Positions 1 to 9,159 of a stretch of DNA of 55,160 bases are shown here, in pieces (the stretch's first letter is position 1; each line of letters opens with the position of its first letter). Location of the stretch: positions 1 to 55,160 of the forward strand of contig JAFXAQ010000016.1 in the NCBI GenBank assembly GCA_017516925.1, given 5' to 3'. The position numbers were made by a program, and so were the translations under genes. This DNA is from Oscillospiraceae bacterium (GTDB taxonomy: Bacteria > Bacillota > Clostridia > Oscillospirales > Oscillospiraceae). The notes beneath the pieces are model-generated. The model was not told the DNA's origin, ran no database searches, and was given only the letters and a program-made list of their open reading frames with translations.

Positions 1-324
1 ATACAGCACCGTTTCCAGGGGCGACTGATTCATCGCGACGCCGTACCATAAATTTGCCGTCAGCAGAACAAGCAGCGGGATGTAAAACAGCATCTTTGCG
101 GCAGGCAGCTGGGACTTGCAAAGGCCGTATTTTTCCGTCAGACCGTTCTTCTTCACAAAGAAATACAGAATTGCAGACAGCGTGATCAGGATGGGCAAAG
201 TCACGATCTTTTCAATGCCCAAATCTGCCGAAATATTATCGCCTGCGGATGCAAGGACAACATAGGCAATGATCCAGGCTGCCGCAAACCAAATTTCGCT
301 TTTTGCATATAGCTTTTTGAGCAT
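1..324 (-). CDS. CPBP-family intramembrane metalloprotease, N-terminal part (cut by window edge)
   Basis: The frame is open from an ATG at 324 to the window edge, giving 108 residues with no stop. It begins MLKKLYAKSEIWFAAAW and contains at least two hydrophobic segments (about residues 10-30 and 42-58), with a third starting near 85. This arrangement, ending near NQSPLETVLY, resembles the N-terminus of clostridial CPBP (CAAX protease/bacteriocin-processing) membrane proteases. The catalytic EExxxR and His motifs would lie beyond the edge, so activity cannot be judged. A ribosome binding site AAAGGAGGG (331-339) precedes the ATG at 6-nt spacing, and a near-consensus promoter lies just upstream. 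The gene is separate from the hexuronate operon, whose terminator precedes it. Confidence 0.72.
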   Translation of the reverse strand, partial: MLKKLYAKSEIWFAAAWIIAYVVLASAGDNISADLGIEKIVTLPILITLSAILYFFVKKNGLTEKYGLCKSQLPAAKMLFYIPLLVLLTANLWYGVAMNQSPLETVLY

Positions 325-350
325 ATGTATCCCTCCTTTGCCTTGAAAAC

Positions 351-379
351 ATTATATCGCATTTTTCTGCTGTTCGCAA
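351..379 (-). promoter_or_regulatory. Sigma-A-type promoter of the CPBP gene
   Basis: On the minus strand TTGCGA (379-374) and TATAAT (356-351) are separated by 17 bp. The -10 is perfect, and the start codon at 324 follows after a short leader with a strong ribosome binding site. Confidence 0.7.
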
Positions 380-380
380 C

Positions 381-412
381 AAAAAGCCTCGAAACCTGCT
401 GGTTTCGAGGCT
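381..412 (-). terminator. Rho-independent terminator of the uxa operon
   Basis: A perfect 12-bp stem (AGCCTCGAAACC, 385-396, with 401-412) and a 4-nt loop are followed on the minus strand by a T run at 384-381. It lies just after the araC stop at 418 and just upstream of the CPBP promoter. Confidence 0.85.
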
Positions 413-417
413 TAGGG

Positions 418-1191
418 TCATTGTCCGTATTCCTCCCGGTATCGGGAGGGGGTCATGCCCATAATTTTTTTGAAGACACTGCTGAAATAGGCAGCAGAAT
501 GGTAGCCGCACAGCTGGGCAATTTTTCCCATATCCCGCTGGGTGAAGCACAGCATCTGGCAAGCATTTTTGATTTTTATCTGGTTTAAGTAATCAATGAC
601 CGTCATTTTCATAGCATTTTTGAAAATGTGGCACAGGTGATACTTGGAGATAAAAAACTCCTCCACAATCCGGTCAATGCCGAAAATGGTGCTGTAGTTT
701 TTATTGATGTAGGACACAATTGCGCTGACGGTATCCTCCTCAATTTCCTGGGTGGTGCATTTGGAAAGCTCCAGAAGCAGCAGCCCCAAAAGCAGTGCCG
801 CCTCGTTGTCCGGCGGATTGGCAGACAGCTTTTTCAAAAGCTCCACGCAGGTCCCCCGCCGGGCAGCGTCCGGGGTAATCTTCATATGACAGAAGCACTG
901 GGTCAGCTGGTTTGCCATCTGGGGCGTATACACGCTTTCCAAAAAATCCTGGGTGAAATTGACCAGAATCCGCTCTCCGTATTCGCCGCCGGTGCGGTGG
1001 AGGGTTTTAGGGGGAATCAGCACGAAATCCCCCACCGCCACGGAAAACAGCTTATCTTCCACAAAGTACTCCCGGCTTCCAGCCGTCAGATAATACAGTT
1101 CAAAAGAGGCGTGGTAATGCATAGAGGGCATTTTGAAGCTGCTGGAAGCAACATTGATATAGTAGCTAGGAGTTGCGCAAAAGCTCTGCAT
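418..1191 (-). CDS. AraC-family transcriptional regulator of the hexuronate operon
   Basis: A 257-residue protein with a cupin-like sensor half (about 1-110; the His-rich MHYHASFELYYL stretch near residue 24 is the typical AraC_binding start) and a C-terminal double helix-turn-helix (about 160-257, ending GMTPSRYREEYGQ). The start is ATG at 1191, because AGAGGTG lies 9 nt upstream; an in-frame GTG at 1203 falls inside that ribosome binding site. It is the last gene of uxaB-uxaA-uxaC-araC, 15 nt after uxaC, so it probably senses a hexuronate or pectin sugar and controls this operon and the divergent glycosidases. Family assignment is firm; ligand and targets are inferred from position. A regulator at the operon's 3' end would rise with the operon and could give positive feedback. 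Confidence 0.85.
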   Translation of the reverse strand: MQSFCATPSYYINVASSSFKMPSMHYHASFELYYLTAGSREYFVEDKLFSVAVGDFVLIPPKTLHRTGGEYGERILVNFTQDFLESVYTPQMANQLTQCFCHMKITPDAARRGTCVELLKKLSANPPDNEAALLLGLLLLELSKCTTQEIEEDTVSAIVSYINKNYSTIFGIDRIVEEFFISKYHLCHIFKNAMKMTVIDYLNQIKIKNACQMLCFTQRDMGKIAQLCGYHSAAYFSSVFKKIMGMTPSRYREEYGQ

Positions 1192-1206
1192 ACCACGTTT
1201 CACCTC

Positions 1207-2625
1207 TTACTTTACAAATTTATCAAAGCCGAAATAGCGCAGGGTGTTATTGTAGCTGATGTTTTCCACCAGGCTTCCCAGAACCTTCCAGTCCTGAGGG
1301 AACTCCCCTTCTTCCACCATTTCGCCCAGCATATTGCACAGGATTCTGCGGAAATACTCGTGGCGGGTGTAGCTTAAGAAGCTGCGGGAGTCTGTGAGCA
1401 TTCCGTTGAAGGAGCCGAAGGCGCCCAAGTTCATCAGGCTGCGCATCTGCTCTTCCATGCCCTGCTTGTGGTCGTTGAACCACCAGGCAGCGCCCTGCTG
1501 CACCCGACCGGCGATGGGACTGTTTGTCTGGAAGGCGCCCATCACGGAGCCAATCACACCGTTGTCCACCGGGTTGAGGGAGTACAGCACCGTCTTGCCC
1601 AAGGCTTCCTTTTCCTCCAGAACGTTCAGCAGCGCAGCCAGACCGGCAGCATTGGACACATCGTTCATGGAATCGAAGCCGGTGTCCGGTCCCAGCTGAC
1701 GGAACAGCTTCTTGGAATTGTCACGCAGGCAGCCGAAGTGCAGCTGCATCACCCAATCCCGCTTGTAGTACTCCTGTCCAACCGCAATCAGCAGGTTGGT
1801 ATGGTAAGCCAGCTGCTCCTGCCAGGTAATCTTCTGCCCTGCCTTGGCACGGGCAAAAATATCGTTGAGGGTTTCCTCATCTGCCAGCTCGCAGAAGCAG
1901 TAATCCAGCGCATGGTCACTGACACAGCAGCCCATATCCGCAAAGTAAGCAATCCGGTCAGCCAGCGCCTTGCGCATATCCGCCACGGTGTTGATGGGAT
2001 AGCCCACCACCTGCTCCAGCTGGGCAACGTATGCCGGGAAAGTCTCCTTATCGGCACGCATTGCCTTGTCCGGACGGAAGGCAGGCAGCACCACTGCCGG
2101 TACCGTGGGGTCATCCCGCAAAAGTGCGTGGGCATGCAGATCGTCCACCGGGTCGTCGGTGGTGCAAATCAGCTTCACTCCGGATTTGCGGATAATGCCC
2201 CGGACACCCATATCCGGCTGCGCCAGAACTGCGTTGCACTTATCGTAAATTTCCATAGCATTGCCGCCGTTCAGGGGCTCCTCAATGCCAAAGTACCGTT
2301 GCAGCTCCAGATGGGTCCAGTGGTACATCGGGTTACCAATCAGACTGGGCAAGCATTCCGCCCATTTCTGGAACTTCTCCCGGGGGTCCGCATCTCCGGT
2401 GATGTACTTTTCCGGCACACCGCAGGAGCGCATTCCGCGCCACTTGTAGTGGTCGCCACCCAGCCACACCTCTGTGATGCTGGAGTAGTGCTTGTCCTCA
2501 TAGATTTCCATAGGGTTAATGTGGCAGTGATAGTCCAGAATAGGCATCTTTGCCGCATATTCGTGATAAAGCTTTTTCGCCGTCTCAGTTTTCAGCAAAA
2601 AGTCCTTGTCCATAAACTGTTTCAT
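1207..2625 (-). CDS. uxaC: Glucuronate/galacturonate isomerase
   Basis: UxaC (472 residues, normal for the family) isomerises D-galacturonate to D-tagaturonate and D-glucuronate to D-fructuronate, the first cytosolic step of hexuronate breakdown. The amidohydrolase-like barrel begins with MPILDYHCHINPMEIYED near residue 28, whose HxH is the expected metal-binding pair, and continues with CTTDDPVDDLHAH near 154. The ATG at 2625 is preceded by AGGAGG. It lies 18 nt after uxaA and 15 nt before araC in one transcription unit. Together with UxaB and UxaA it would take galacturonate to 2-keto-3-deoxygluconate; KDG kinase and aldolase are not in this window. Confidence 0.95.
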   Translation of the reverse strand: MKQFMDKDFLLKTETAKKLYHEYAAKMPILDYHCHINPMEIYEDKHYSSITEVWLGGDHYKWRGMRSCGVPEKYITGDADPREKFQKWAECLPSLIGNPMYHWTHLELQRYFGIEEPLNGGNAMEIYDKCNAVLAQPDMGVRGIIRKSGVKLICTTDDPVDDLHAHALLRDDPTVPAVVLPAFRPDKAMRADKETFPAYVAQLEQVVGYPINTVADMRKALADRIAYFADMGCCVSDHALDYCFCELADEETLNDIFARAKAGQKITWQEQLAYHTNLLIAVGQEYYKRDWVMQLHFGCLRDNSKKLFRQLGPDTGFDSMNDVSNAAGLAALLNVLEEKEALGKTVLYSLNPVDNGVIGSVMGAFQTNSPIAGRVQQGAAWWFNDHKQGMEEQMRSLMNLGAFGSFNGMLTDSRSFLSYTRHEYFRRILCNMLGEMVEEGEFPQDWKVLGSLVENISYNNTLRYFGFDKFVK

Positions 2626-2643
2626 TACAATTCCTCCTGTATT

Positions 2644-4116
2644 TTACAGCACAACGCCGTCTTTCCAAATCGATATTTCCCGGAAGCCCTGTCTTTCCGA
2701 TTGGGTCTGTTCCCCGGAAGCAGTGGAGAGCACCTTGTCAAACAGCGCCTGCGCCGCTTCGGTAAGGGTTGCGCTGCCGTCTGCCACCACCCCGGCATTG
2801 AAATCAATCCAGTTCTTTTTCCTCTGCGCAAGCGGGGTGTTGGTGGACACCTTCAAAGTAGGTGCCGGCGCCCCAAAGGGAGTGCCCCGTCCTGTGGTGA
2901 AAATCACAATTTGCGCACCGGCGGCGGTCAGCGCCGTCGCTGAAACCAAATCATTTCCCGGACCGCAGAGCATATTGAGCCCCTGGGTTTTCACCTGCTC
3001 ACCGTACTGCAGCACATCCACCACCGGGGCGCTGCCACCCTTTTGCACGCAGCCGCAGGACTTGTCCTCCAGGGTGGTGATGCCCCCCGCCTTATTGCCG
3101 GGGCTGGGGTTTTCGTATACGGTTTCGTGGTGGCTTGTAAAGTAATCCTTAAAGCCCTGAAGCATATCCGCTGCCTTTTGGAACACCTCCGGAGTGACAC
3201 AGCGGCTAAGGAGAATATCCTCAGCGCCGAACATCTCCGGCACCTCAGTCAGCACTGTGCTGCCCCCCTGGGCAACCAGCATATCGGAAAACACACCGGT
3301 AACCGGATTGGCGGTAATGCCGGACAGTCCGTCAGAACCGCCGCACTTCATACCGATCACCAGCTTTTCCGCAGACAGGGTCTGCCGGGTAAAGCCTGCG
3401 GCATATTGGGCCAGCTCTTTCAGCAGCTCGCTGCCCGCTTCCATTTCATCCTCTACCTGCTGGCAGGTCAAGAATTTGATTCGTCTAGGATCAAATTCGC
3501 CCAACTCTTCCCGGAACTGCTCCTGGGTCAGGTTTTCACAGCCCAGGCTCAGCACCAGCACACCGGCTGCGTTGGGATGATTCGCCAAGGCAGCCAAAAG
3601 CTTTCGGGTCTGGGCGTGGTCCTCTCCGGTCTGGGAGCAGCCAAAGGGGTGGCAGAATGCGTACACGCCGTCCACAGAGCCTGCAGCCAGGTGACTGTTT
3701 TCCCGGGCCAATGCCTTGGCAACGTCGTTGACGCAGCCTACTGTAGGGATAATCCACAGCTCGTTACGCACACCGGCTCTGCCGTCTTCACGCAGAAAGC
3801 CCTGAAAGGTTGCAGGCGTTTTCGGCGCCAGAAAATCAAAATCCGGGCGATAAACATAGTCCGATTCCCCGGACAGATTGGTTGCCAGATTGTGGGTATG
3901 GACCCACTGTCCCGGCGCCACCTTTTGGGTGGTGTGACCAATAGGGAAGCCGTATTTGATTACCTGGGCATCCTTCGCCGCCGGGGTCAATGCCATTTTA
4001 TGTCCCTGGGGAATTGCCTCCAAAGCGGTAACCCCCAGAAATTCCGTACCCGCCGGGATATCCCGCAGCGCCACCGCCACAGTGTCCCGGGGATGAATTT
4101 GAATAAAATCCGCCAT
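2644..4116 (-). CDS. uxaA: Altronate dehydratase
   Basis: A 490-residue UxaA: D-altronate is dehydrated to 2-keto-3-deoxy-D-gluconate. The N-terminal SAF domain (about 1-70, IHPRDTVAVALRDIPAG) is fused to the large catalytic domain, which keeps HPFGCSQTGEDHAQT near residue 155 and a Cys/Gly-rich GMKCGGSDGLSG near 256, typical of the metal-dependent altronate/galactarate dehydratases. The start is ATG at 4116, 9 nt after the uxaB stop, with only a weak ribosome binding site, which suggests translational coupling. Second gene of the operon. Galactarate dehydratase is the closest alternative, but the uxaB/uxaC neighbours favour altronate. Confidence 0.94.
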   Translation of the reverse strand: MADFIQIHPRDTVAVALRDIPAGTEFLGVTALEAIPQGHKMALTPAAKDAQVIKYGFPIGHTTQKVAPGQWVHTHNLATNLSGESDYVYRPDFDFLAPKTPATFQGFLREDGRAGVRNELWIIPTVGCVNDVAKALARENSHLAAGSVDGVYAFCHPFGCSQTGEDHAQTRKLLAALANHPNAAGVLVLSLGCENLTQEQFREELGEFDPRRIKFLTCQQVEDEMEAGSELLKELAQYAAGFTRQTLSAEKLVIGMKCGGSDGLSGITANPVTGVFSDMLVAQGGSTVLTEVPEMFGAEDILLSRCVTPEVFQKAADMLQGFKDYFTSHHETVYENPSPGNKAGGITTLEDKSCGCVQKGGSAPVVDVLQYGEQVKTQGLNMLCGPGNDLVSATALTAAGAQIVIFTTGRGTPFGAPAPTLKVSTNTPLAQRKKNWIDFNAGVVADGSATLTEAAQALFDKVLSTASGEQTQSERQGFREISIWKDGVVL

Positions 4117-4125
4117 AGGTTTGCC

Positions 4126-5619
4126 TCACAGACAGCTTGCAAAGACAGCCAGCGTACCCTCTGCGCGGATGCGCTTCAGGTTTTCCACCGTTGCCGCCTG
4201 CAGACCGGGAACCTTTGTCAGGTCCGCATCCCACATCCGGGTATTGGTCATAACAGCTTGGACCAATTCCTCCACGGTGTCGTTTCTGTGGTCATAGTAG
4301 AATTCCAGCGCCCAACGGTCGTCTACGCAGGTATATTCCTGACCGTCGCTGCGACGGCACACCAGACCGGCCTCGGTCAGCGCCTGAATATCCTGACTGT
4401 AGAAGGCAATGTAGCAGGCAAAGGCTGCGCACAGGCAAGGAGGCAGCTTGCCTTCCTTTTCTGCATAATCCAGCAAGCTGGGCAGATTTCTTGCCTGGTA
4501 TTTGGAAGTAGAGTTCAGACAAATGCTCAACAGTGCGTGGTCAATAAAGGGGTTCTGGAAACGGTCCTGCACAGCAGCGGCAAAGGCTGTCAGGTCATCC
4601 TTATCCAGAGGCAGGGTGGGGATAATTTCCTCGTAGAGCATTTTGTTCATAAAGTCCCGGACAGTATCGTTTTCCATACAGTCCCGGACAATGGAGAAGC
4701 CAGCCAGATATGCGCCGGGGACAAAGCCGGTATGGGCGCCGTTGAGAATGCGAACCTTCCGCTTCTTATAGGGGGTAACATCCGGAACCACCGGGCAATT
4801 CAGTCCTGCCTTCTTGAAGGGCAGCTTTTCCTCCAGCCAGTCCGGTCCTTCAATGTTCCAGACGCCGAACACCTCGCCCACGTCCATCAAATCGTCCCGG
4901 TAGCCGTTTTCTGCCTCCAGCCGGGCAAGCTCTTCCGGGTCACGGATGCGACCGGGCACAATTCTGTCCACCAATGTGGAGCAGAAGGTGCAGTCATTGC
5001 GGACGTAATTCAGGAAGCCCTGGGGCAGGTTCCACTGCTGAATGTACTTTTCCACACAGGCAAGCAACGCCTTGCCGTTGTTGTCAATCAGCTCGCAGGA
5101 CAGCACCACCACACCGGGCTTGCCTGCCTGATACCGGGCATACAGCACCTGGGTCATCTTGCCGGGGAAGGATGCGCAGGGCATATCCTCCAAAGAGCAC
5201 TGGGGGTCATAGGCAATGCCTGCCTCGGTGGTATTGGAAACGATGTATTCCAGTTCGTCGGAGGTTGCAACCTGCATCATCGCCTCAAAGCCCTCCTTCT
5301 CGTAGGGGTTCAGGCAGCGGGACACAGAGGAAATCACACGCTTATAGCTAACCGCCTTGCCCTGTTCCATTCCCCGGAGGTACAGGGTGTACAGACCCTC
5401 CTGCTTGTTAATCAGCTCTGCCAAGCCCGGGGCAATGGGCTGCACCAGGCAGCATTTGCCATTCCAGCCTGCCTTTTCGTTGGCAACATCAAACCAGTAG
5501 TCTGCAAAAGCACGAAGGAAATTGCCCTCGCCGAACTGCAGGACCTTTTCCGGCGCCTGCTCCAAAAGATAACCCTCATAGTTCATTTCTTTCAGGGTTT
5601 TATAATTTAATTGCTTCAT
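4126..5619 (-). CDS. uxaB: Tagaturonate reductase (altronate oxidoreductase)
   Basis: A 497-residue member of the mannitol dehydrogenase-type polyol dehydrogenase family. It reduces D-tagaturonate to D-altronate with NADH. The nucleotide-binding motif LQFGEGNFLRAF lies near residue 28 and the C-terminal half keeps RILNGAHTGFVPGAYL, a signature of this family. The start is set at ATG 5619, because AAAAGGAG (5627-5634) is 7 nt upstream; the alternative ATG at 5625 is only 1 nt from it. First gene of the operon. Fructuronate reductase (UxuB) is the main alternative; linkage to uxaA rather than a mannonate dehydratase supports UxaB. Confidence 0.92.
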   Translation of the reverse strand: MKQLNYKTLKEMNYEGYLLEQAPEKVLQFGEGNFLRAFADYWFDVANEKAGWNGKCCLVQPIAPGLAELINKQEGLYTLYLRGMEQGKAVSYKRVISSVSRCLNPYEKEGFEAMMQVATSDELEYIVSNTTEAGIAYDPQCSLEDMPCASFPGKMTQVLYARYQAGKPGVVVLSCELIDNNGKALLACVEKYIQQWNLPQGFLNYVRNDCTFCSTLVDRIVPGRIRDPEELARLEAENGYRDDLMDVGEVFGVWNIEGPDWLEEKLPFKKAGLNCPVVPDVTPYKKRKVRILNGAHTGFVPGAYLAGFSIVRDCMENDTVRDFMNKMLYEEIIPTLPLDKDDLTAFAAAVQDRFQNPFIDHALLSICLNSTSKYQARNLPSLLDYAEKEGKLPPCLCAAFACYIAFYSQDIQALTEAGLVCRRSDGQEYTCVDDRWALEFYYDHRNDTVEELVQAVMTNTRMWDADLTKVPGLQAATVENLKRIRAEGTLAVFASCL

Positions 5620-5866
5620 CGTCATACTCCTTTTCTAAATTTGTATAGAAGCATTATATAACAAGATTTCTATCGCGTGATACGGAAATATTGCGTTGCG
5701 CTGCTTTTTTTATTAAAATATTGTTATAATCTGTCAGCACGCCGCAAAACACAGACACAGCAATATTTTAATACAAAACCGGAAGATTGGCAAGATATTC
5801 CGTTTATCTTTTTAATATTTTGTTCTATAATAACGCCATCTGAAAAATAAGAAAGGCGGTTTCTTT
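5620..5866. promoter_or_regulatory. Divergent control region between uxaB and the GH4 gene
   Basis: This 247-bp AT-rich gap separates the two divergent pectin units. Candidate -10 boxes are TATAAT 5658-5653 on the minus strand and TATAAT 5826-5831 on the plus strand; neither has a good -35 at 17 bp, which would suit activator-dependent promoters. Between them lies a perfect 13-bp inverted repeat: TATTAAAATATTG (5711-5723) and its reverse complement (5761-5773). It is a plausible operator for the AraC protein encoded at 418-1191. Operator function is inference. Confidence 0.5.
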
Positions 5867-7240
5867 ATGAAATACGAAAACGGCATTGCCAAAAATGTAA
5901 AAATTGCTTATGTGGGCGGTGGCTCCCGGGGCTGGGCGTGGAATTTGATGAACGACCTGAAAAAGGCGGAGGACATCTCCGGAACGGTGTATCTGTATGA
6001 CATTGATTTCCAGGCGGCGCAGCACAACGAGATTATCGGCAACAAGATTGACGGCGAAAGCTGGAAATACAAGGCTGTGGAAACCGCCGGCGAAGCGCTC
6101 ACCGGCGCCGACTTTGTGATCATCTCCATTCTCCCCGGCACCTTTGACGAGATGGCAGTGGACGTACACACCCCGGAAAAGTACGGCATCTGGCAGTCCG
6201 TAGGCGACACCGCCGGTCCCGGCGGCTTTATCCGCGCCCTGCGAACAGTGCCTATGATGCGGGAAATCGCAGCAAACATCCGTACCTACTGTCCCAATGC
6301 CTACGTAATTAACTTCACAAATCCCATGGCGGTTTGTATCGGCGCCCTGTACCGGGAGTTCCCACAAATCAAGGCCCACGGCTGCTGCCACGAGGTCTTC
6401 GGTACCCAGAAGCTCCTCATCTGCGCCCTGAAAGAGATGGAGGGTCTGGAGCCCCCGCAAAAGGATATTTGCGTCAATGTTGTTGGCGTCAACCACTTCA
6501 CCTGGTTTACTGAGGCACACTATAAAAATATGGACTTGTTTGAGGTATACCGCCGGTTTGTGGACAAGTTCTATGAGGTGGGCTATGACCATAAGGGTCT
6601 GGGTAACTGGATGAACAACTCCTTTACCTCCAACTCCCGTGTGCGCTTAGATTTGTTCCGCCGGTTTGGCTACATTGCCGCTGCCGGGGACCGGCATCTG
6701 GCAGAGTTTATGGACAGTGACGAGTATCTGGCATCCCCGGAAACCGTGAAGCACTGGACCTTTGGTCTGACTACAGTGCAGTGGCGCAAGGAGGATTTGA
6801 TAAAGCGACTGGAACGAAGCGCCCGGCTGATGTCCGGCGAGGAAGTCTATCAGCTGCGGAACACCGGTGAGGAAGCCGTGCAGCAAATCCGGGCGATTTT
6901 GGGCTGTGGCGATACAGTCACCAACGTGAACCTGCCCAACCGGGGTCAAATTTCCAACCTGCCTATGGGCACCATCGTAGAAACCAACGCCGCCTTCCGG
7001 GACAGTACCGTACAGCCTGTATTCGCAGGTGCTGTGCCGGAGAGCATCTACCCGCTGATTTCCAGAGCTGCCCGGGAAAACGACGACATCCTGGACGCCG
7101 CCTTCAGCGGCAGCCTCAGCTTTGCCTACGAAAAATTCCGAAGCCTGAATATGCTCAAAGCCCTTACTGAGGTGCAGAAAAAGGCGCTGTTTGACGAGAT
7201 GGTTGCCGGTACCGCCAAGTACCTGACAAGCTTTGCATAA
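5867..7240 (+). CDS. GH4 glycosidase, alpha-galacturonidase-like (LplD type)
   Basis: A 457-residue family 4 glycoside hydrolase. GH4 enzymes use NAD+ and a divalent metal in an oxidation-elimination mechanism. Visible are the Rossmann motif VGGGSRGWAWNLMNDL near residue 17, NFTNPMA near 148, the metal-binding Cys/His of HGCCHEVFG near 170, and GVNHFTWF near 205. The sequence resembles Bacillus LplD alpha-galacturonidases more than maltose-6-phosphate enzymes. Next to the hexuronate operon it would release galacturonate from short alpha-linked oligogalacturonides inside the cell; no signal peptide is seen. The ATG at 5867 follows GAAAGGCGG. It is 22 nt upstream of the GH127 gene, probably co-transcribed. 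Alternatives are alpha-glucuronidase or alpha-galactosidase activity. Confidence 0.85.
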   Translation: MKYENGIAKNVKIAYVGGGSRGWAWNLMNDLKKAEDISGTVYLYDIDFQAAQHNEIIGNKIDGESWKYKAVETAGEALTGADFVIISILPGTFDEMAVDVHTPEKYGIWQSVGDTAGPGGFIRALRTVPMMREIAANIRTYCPNAYVINFTNPMAVCIGALYREFPQIKAHGCCHEVFGTQKLLICALKEMEGLEPPQKDICVNVVGVNHFTWFTEAHYKNMDLFEVYRRFVDKFYEVGYDHKGLGNWMNNSFTSNSRVRLDLFRRFGYIAAAGDRHLAEFMDSDEYLASPETVKHWTFGLTTVQWRKEDLIKRLERSARLMSGEEVYQLRNTGEEAVQQIRAILGCGDTVTNVNLPNRGQISNLPMGTIVETNAAFRDSTVQPVFAGAVPESIYPLISRAARENDDILDAAFSGSLSFAYEKFRSLNMLKALTEVQKKALFDEMVAGTAKYLTSFA

Positions 7241-7262
7241 CCTGTTTTTGGGGAGGAAAATT

Positions 7263-9149
7263 ATGGTTTCTTATGTAAAACCCAACGTGATAGATACGCT
7301 CCCTCTGGGGGACCTCCGCTTTGACGGCGCCATTGCCCAGCAGGTGGAAGCCTTCTTCACAGAGCGTCACCGTTCCGATTTTGCCAGGGAGGTCATCTAC
7401 GCAGAGACAGAAGAGCAGTTTCGCCTGCGGCTGGATGACACCCTCCACGTAGGCTACTGGCGGGGCGAATTCTGGGGCAAGTGGGTGATCTCCTCCTGCC
7501 GCATTGCCCGCTATTGCCACGACGAGAAACTCAAGGAATTTTTGCACAGGGCTGCCCTGAACCTCATTGCCACAGCAGACGAGGACGGCTACATCGGCAC
7601 TTATAAAAATCCGGAAAACGTGCTCCCCTGCCCCCCGGAGATTGCCATGCAGGAGGTGGGCTGGGCAAGCGAGTGGAACTGGAATGTCTGGTGCCGCAAG
7701 TACACCCTATGGGGACTGCTGGAATGCTACGAGCTCACCGGCGACGAAAAAATCCTCACCGCAGCCATCCGCTTTACGGACCAGCTGCTTTCTATGCTGG
7801 ACCGTCTGGGTATTCGCATCACCGACTGCGGCACCTTCTTCGGTCTGGCAGCAGGCTCCATTATCAAGCCCTTGCTGATCCTCTACCGCCACACCGGCGA
7901 CAAAAAATATCTGGATGCCAGCTTGTCCATTGCCGGAGATTTTGAACGTGAAGACGGCAGAGCAACCGCCATTATCGCCAAGGCGCTGGCTATGAAGCCT
8001 GTGTTTGACTGGTATCCTATGGAAAAGAAATGGGCAAAGGTGTATGAGCTTCTGTCCTGCCTGGACGGTCTTTTGGAGCTGTACCGCTTCACAGGAACAG
8101 AAAATTACCTGAAAACCGCAGAGAATATGTACACCCTTTTGCTGGACGGGGAGTTCAACACCCTGTTCTCCGTGGGCTTTAACGACTTGTTCCTGGGCGG
8201 CGCATCAAAGCCCAATGCCATCTCCGAGCCATGCGACGTAATCCACTGGATTCGTCTTTGCGCCGAGCTTTACTGCCTCACCGGCAACGTGAAGTACATC
8301 AATACCATTGAGTTGGCGTTCTACAACCCTATGCTGGCCTCCTTCTTCCGGGATGGCAAATGGGGCGCTCGGGGTGTCCGCACCACCGGACGGCACATGG
8401 TGGCGCACGGTCAGTCCTTTATGGAGCACAGCCACTGCTGCGTCAACAATATTCCCCGGGGCGTTCTGAACGTTGCGGAGATGTTTGTTCTGCGTCAGAA
8501 TGACGGGGTGATTATCAATCTGTACAGCGATTTTACCGCAAAGATAGGTAGTGCAACCGTTACAATCTCCGGCTCCTATCTCACCGACGGAAAGGTCACT
8601 GTCACCATTGCTACCCCGGCGCCAATGACACTGAAGCTGCGCATTCCCCCCTGGGCTTCCTTTGCAAAGCTTGACGGCGCAGTCATCACAGCCGCAGAGG
8701 GCTATCACAGGGTTACGGTCGGTGCCGGTGTCACCACGCTGAACCTTGCCTTCGGTATGACAATTCTTCTGCGGGAGCTTGCCGAAAAGCCTGAGTACTT
8801 CCCTGAGGATAACGTCTTCAACCGCCGCTTTACCGTAAAGGGAAGCAACTACGTAGACCCATCCCTGATGACCTGGGATGCCCGGGCAACCCTGGTTTAC
8901 GGACCTCTGCTCCTGACACGCTCCAAGCTCTGCGGCAACACCGAGGCGGAGCTGTACAACAGCGAAACCGTTGCCCACCGGGGCTATACGGTCAGCGTCG
9001 AGCCCATAGCAAGCGAAAATGTCCGGGCAGCCTTCAAGGTCACATTTCAAAACAGTGAAAAAACTGTAGAAACGGTGATGTGCGACTATGCCAGCGGCAC
9101 CAACATCGAAAGTCCGGAGGATATGAAGCTGTTTAACGTTTTTATCTGA
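7263..9149 (+). CDS. GH127-like beta-L-arabinofuranosidase (DUF1680 family)
   Basis: A 628-residue cytosolic protein with the helical-barrel then beta-sandwich layout of GH127 (DUF1680). GH127 enzymes use a zinc-bound cysteine nucleophile. The ExC motif (E322-P-C324) and the cysteine pair C392-C393 in HSHCCVNN match three of the expected catalytic or zinc positions; the second glutamate ligand usually found about 18 residues before the first cysteine is not evident. The start is ATG 7263, preceded by GGGGAGG; an upstream in-frame codon at 7233 would overlap the GH4 gene. The pairing with an alpha-galacturonidase and uxa genes suggests trimming of arabinose side groups from pectic fragments. 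Family is fairly sure; linkage specificity is inferred. Confidence 0.8.
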   Translation: MVSYVKPNVIDTLPLGDLRFDGAIAQQVEAFFTERHRSDFAREVIYAETEEQFRLRLDDTLHVGYWRGEFWGKWVISSCRIARYCHDEKLKEFLHRAALNLIATADEDGYIGTYKNPENVLPCPPEIAMQEVGWASEWNWNVWCRKYTLWGLLECYELTGDEKILTAAIRFTDQLLSMLDRLGIRITDCGTFFGLAAGSIIKPLLILYRHTGDKKYLDASLSIAGDFEREDGRATAIIAKALAMKPVFDWYPMEKKWAKVYELLSCLDGLLELYRFTGTENYLKTAENMYTLLLDGEFNTLFSVGFNDLFLGGASKPNAISEPCDVIHWIRLCAELYCLTGNVKYINTIELAFYNPMLASFFRDGKWGARGVRTTGRHMVAHGQSFMEHSHCCVNNIPRGVLNVAEMFVLRQNDGVIINLYSDFTAKIGSATVTISGSYLTDGKVTVTIATPAPMTLKLRIPPWASFAKLDGAVITAAEGYHRVTVGAGVTTLNLAFGMTILLRELAEKPEYFPEDNVFNRRFTVKGSNYVDPSLMTWDARATLVYGPLLLTRSKLCGNTEAELYNSETVAHRGYTVSVEPIASENVRAAFKVTFQNSEKTVETVMCDYASGTNIESPEDMKLFNVFI

Positions 9150-9159
9150 GCCGTACGTA

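Noticed and set aside
3043-5610. An 855-codon open frame on the plus strand opposite uxaA and uxaB
   Set aside because: It is antisense to two well-recognised enzymes, lacks any domain signal and a ribosome binding site; such frames arise from GC-rich codon use.
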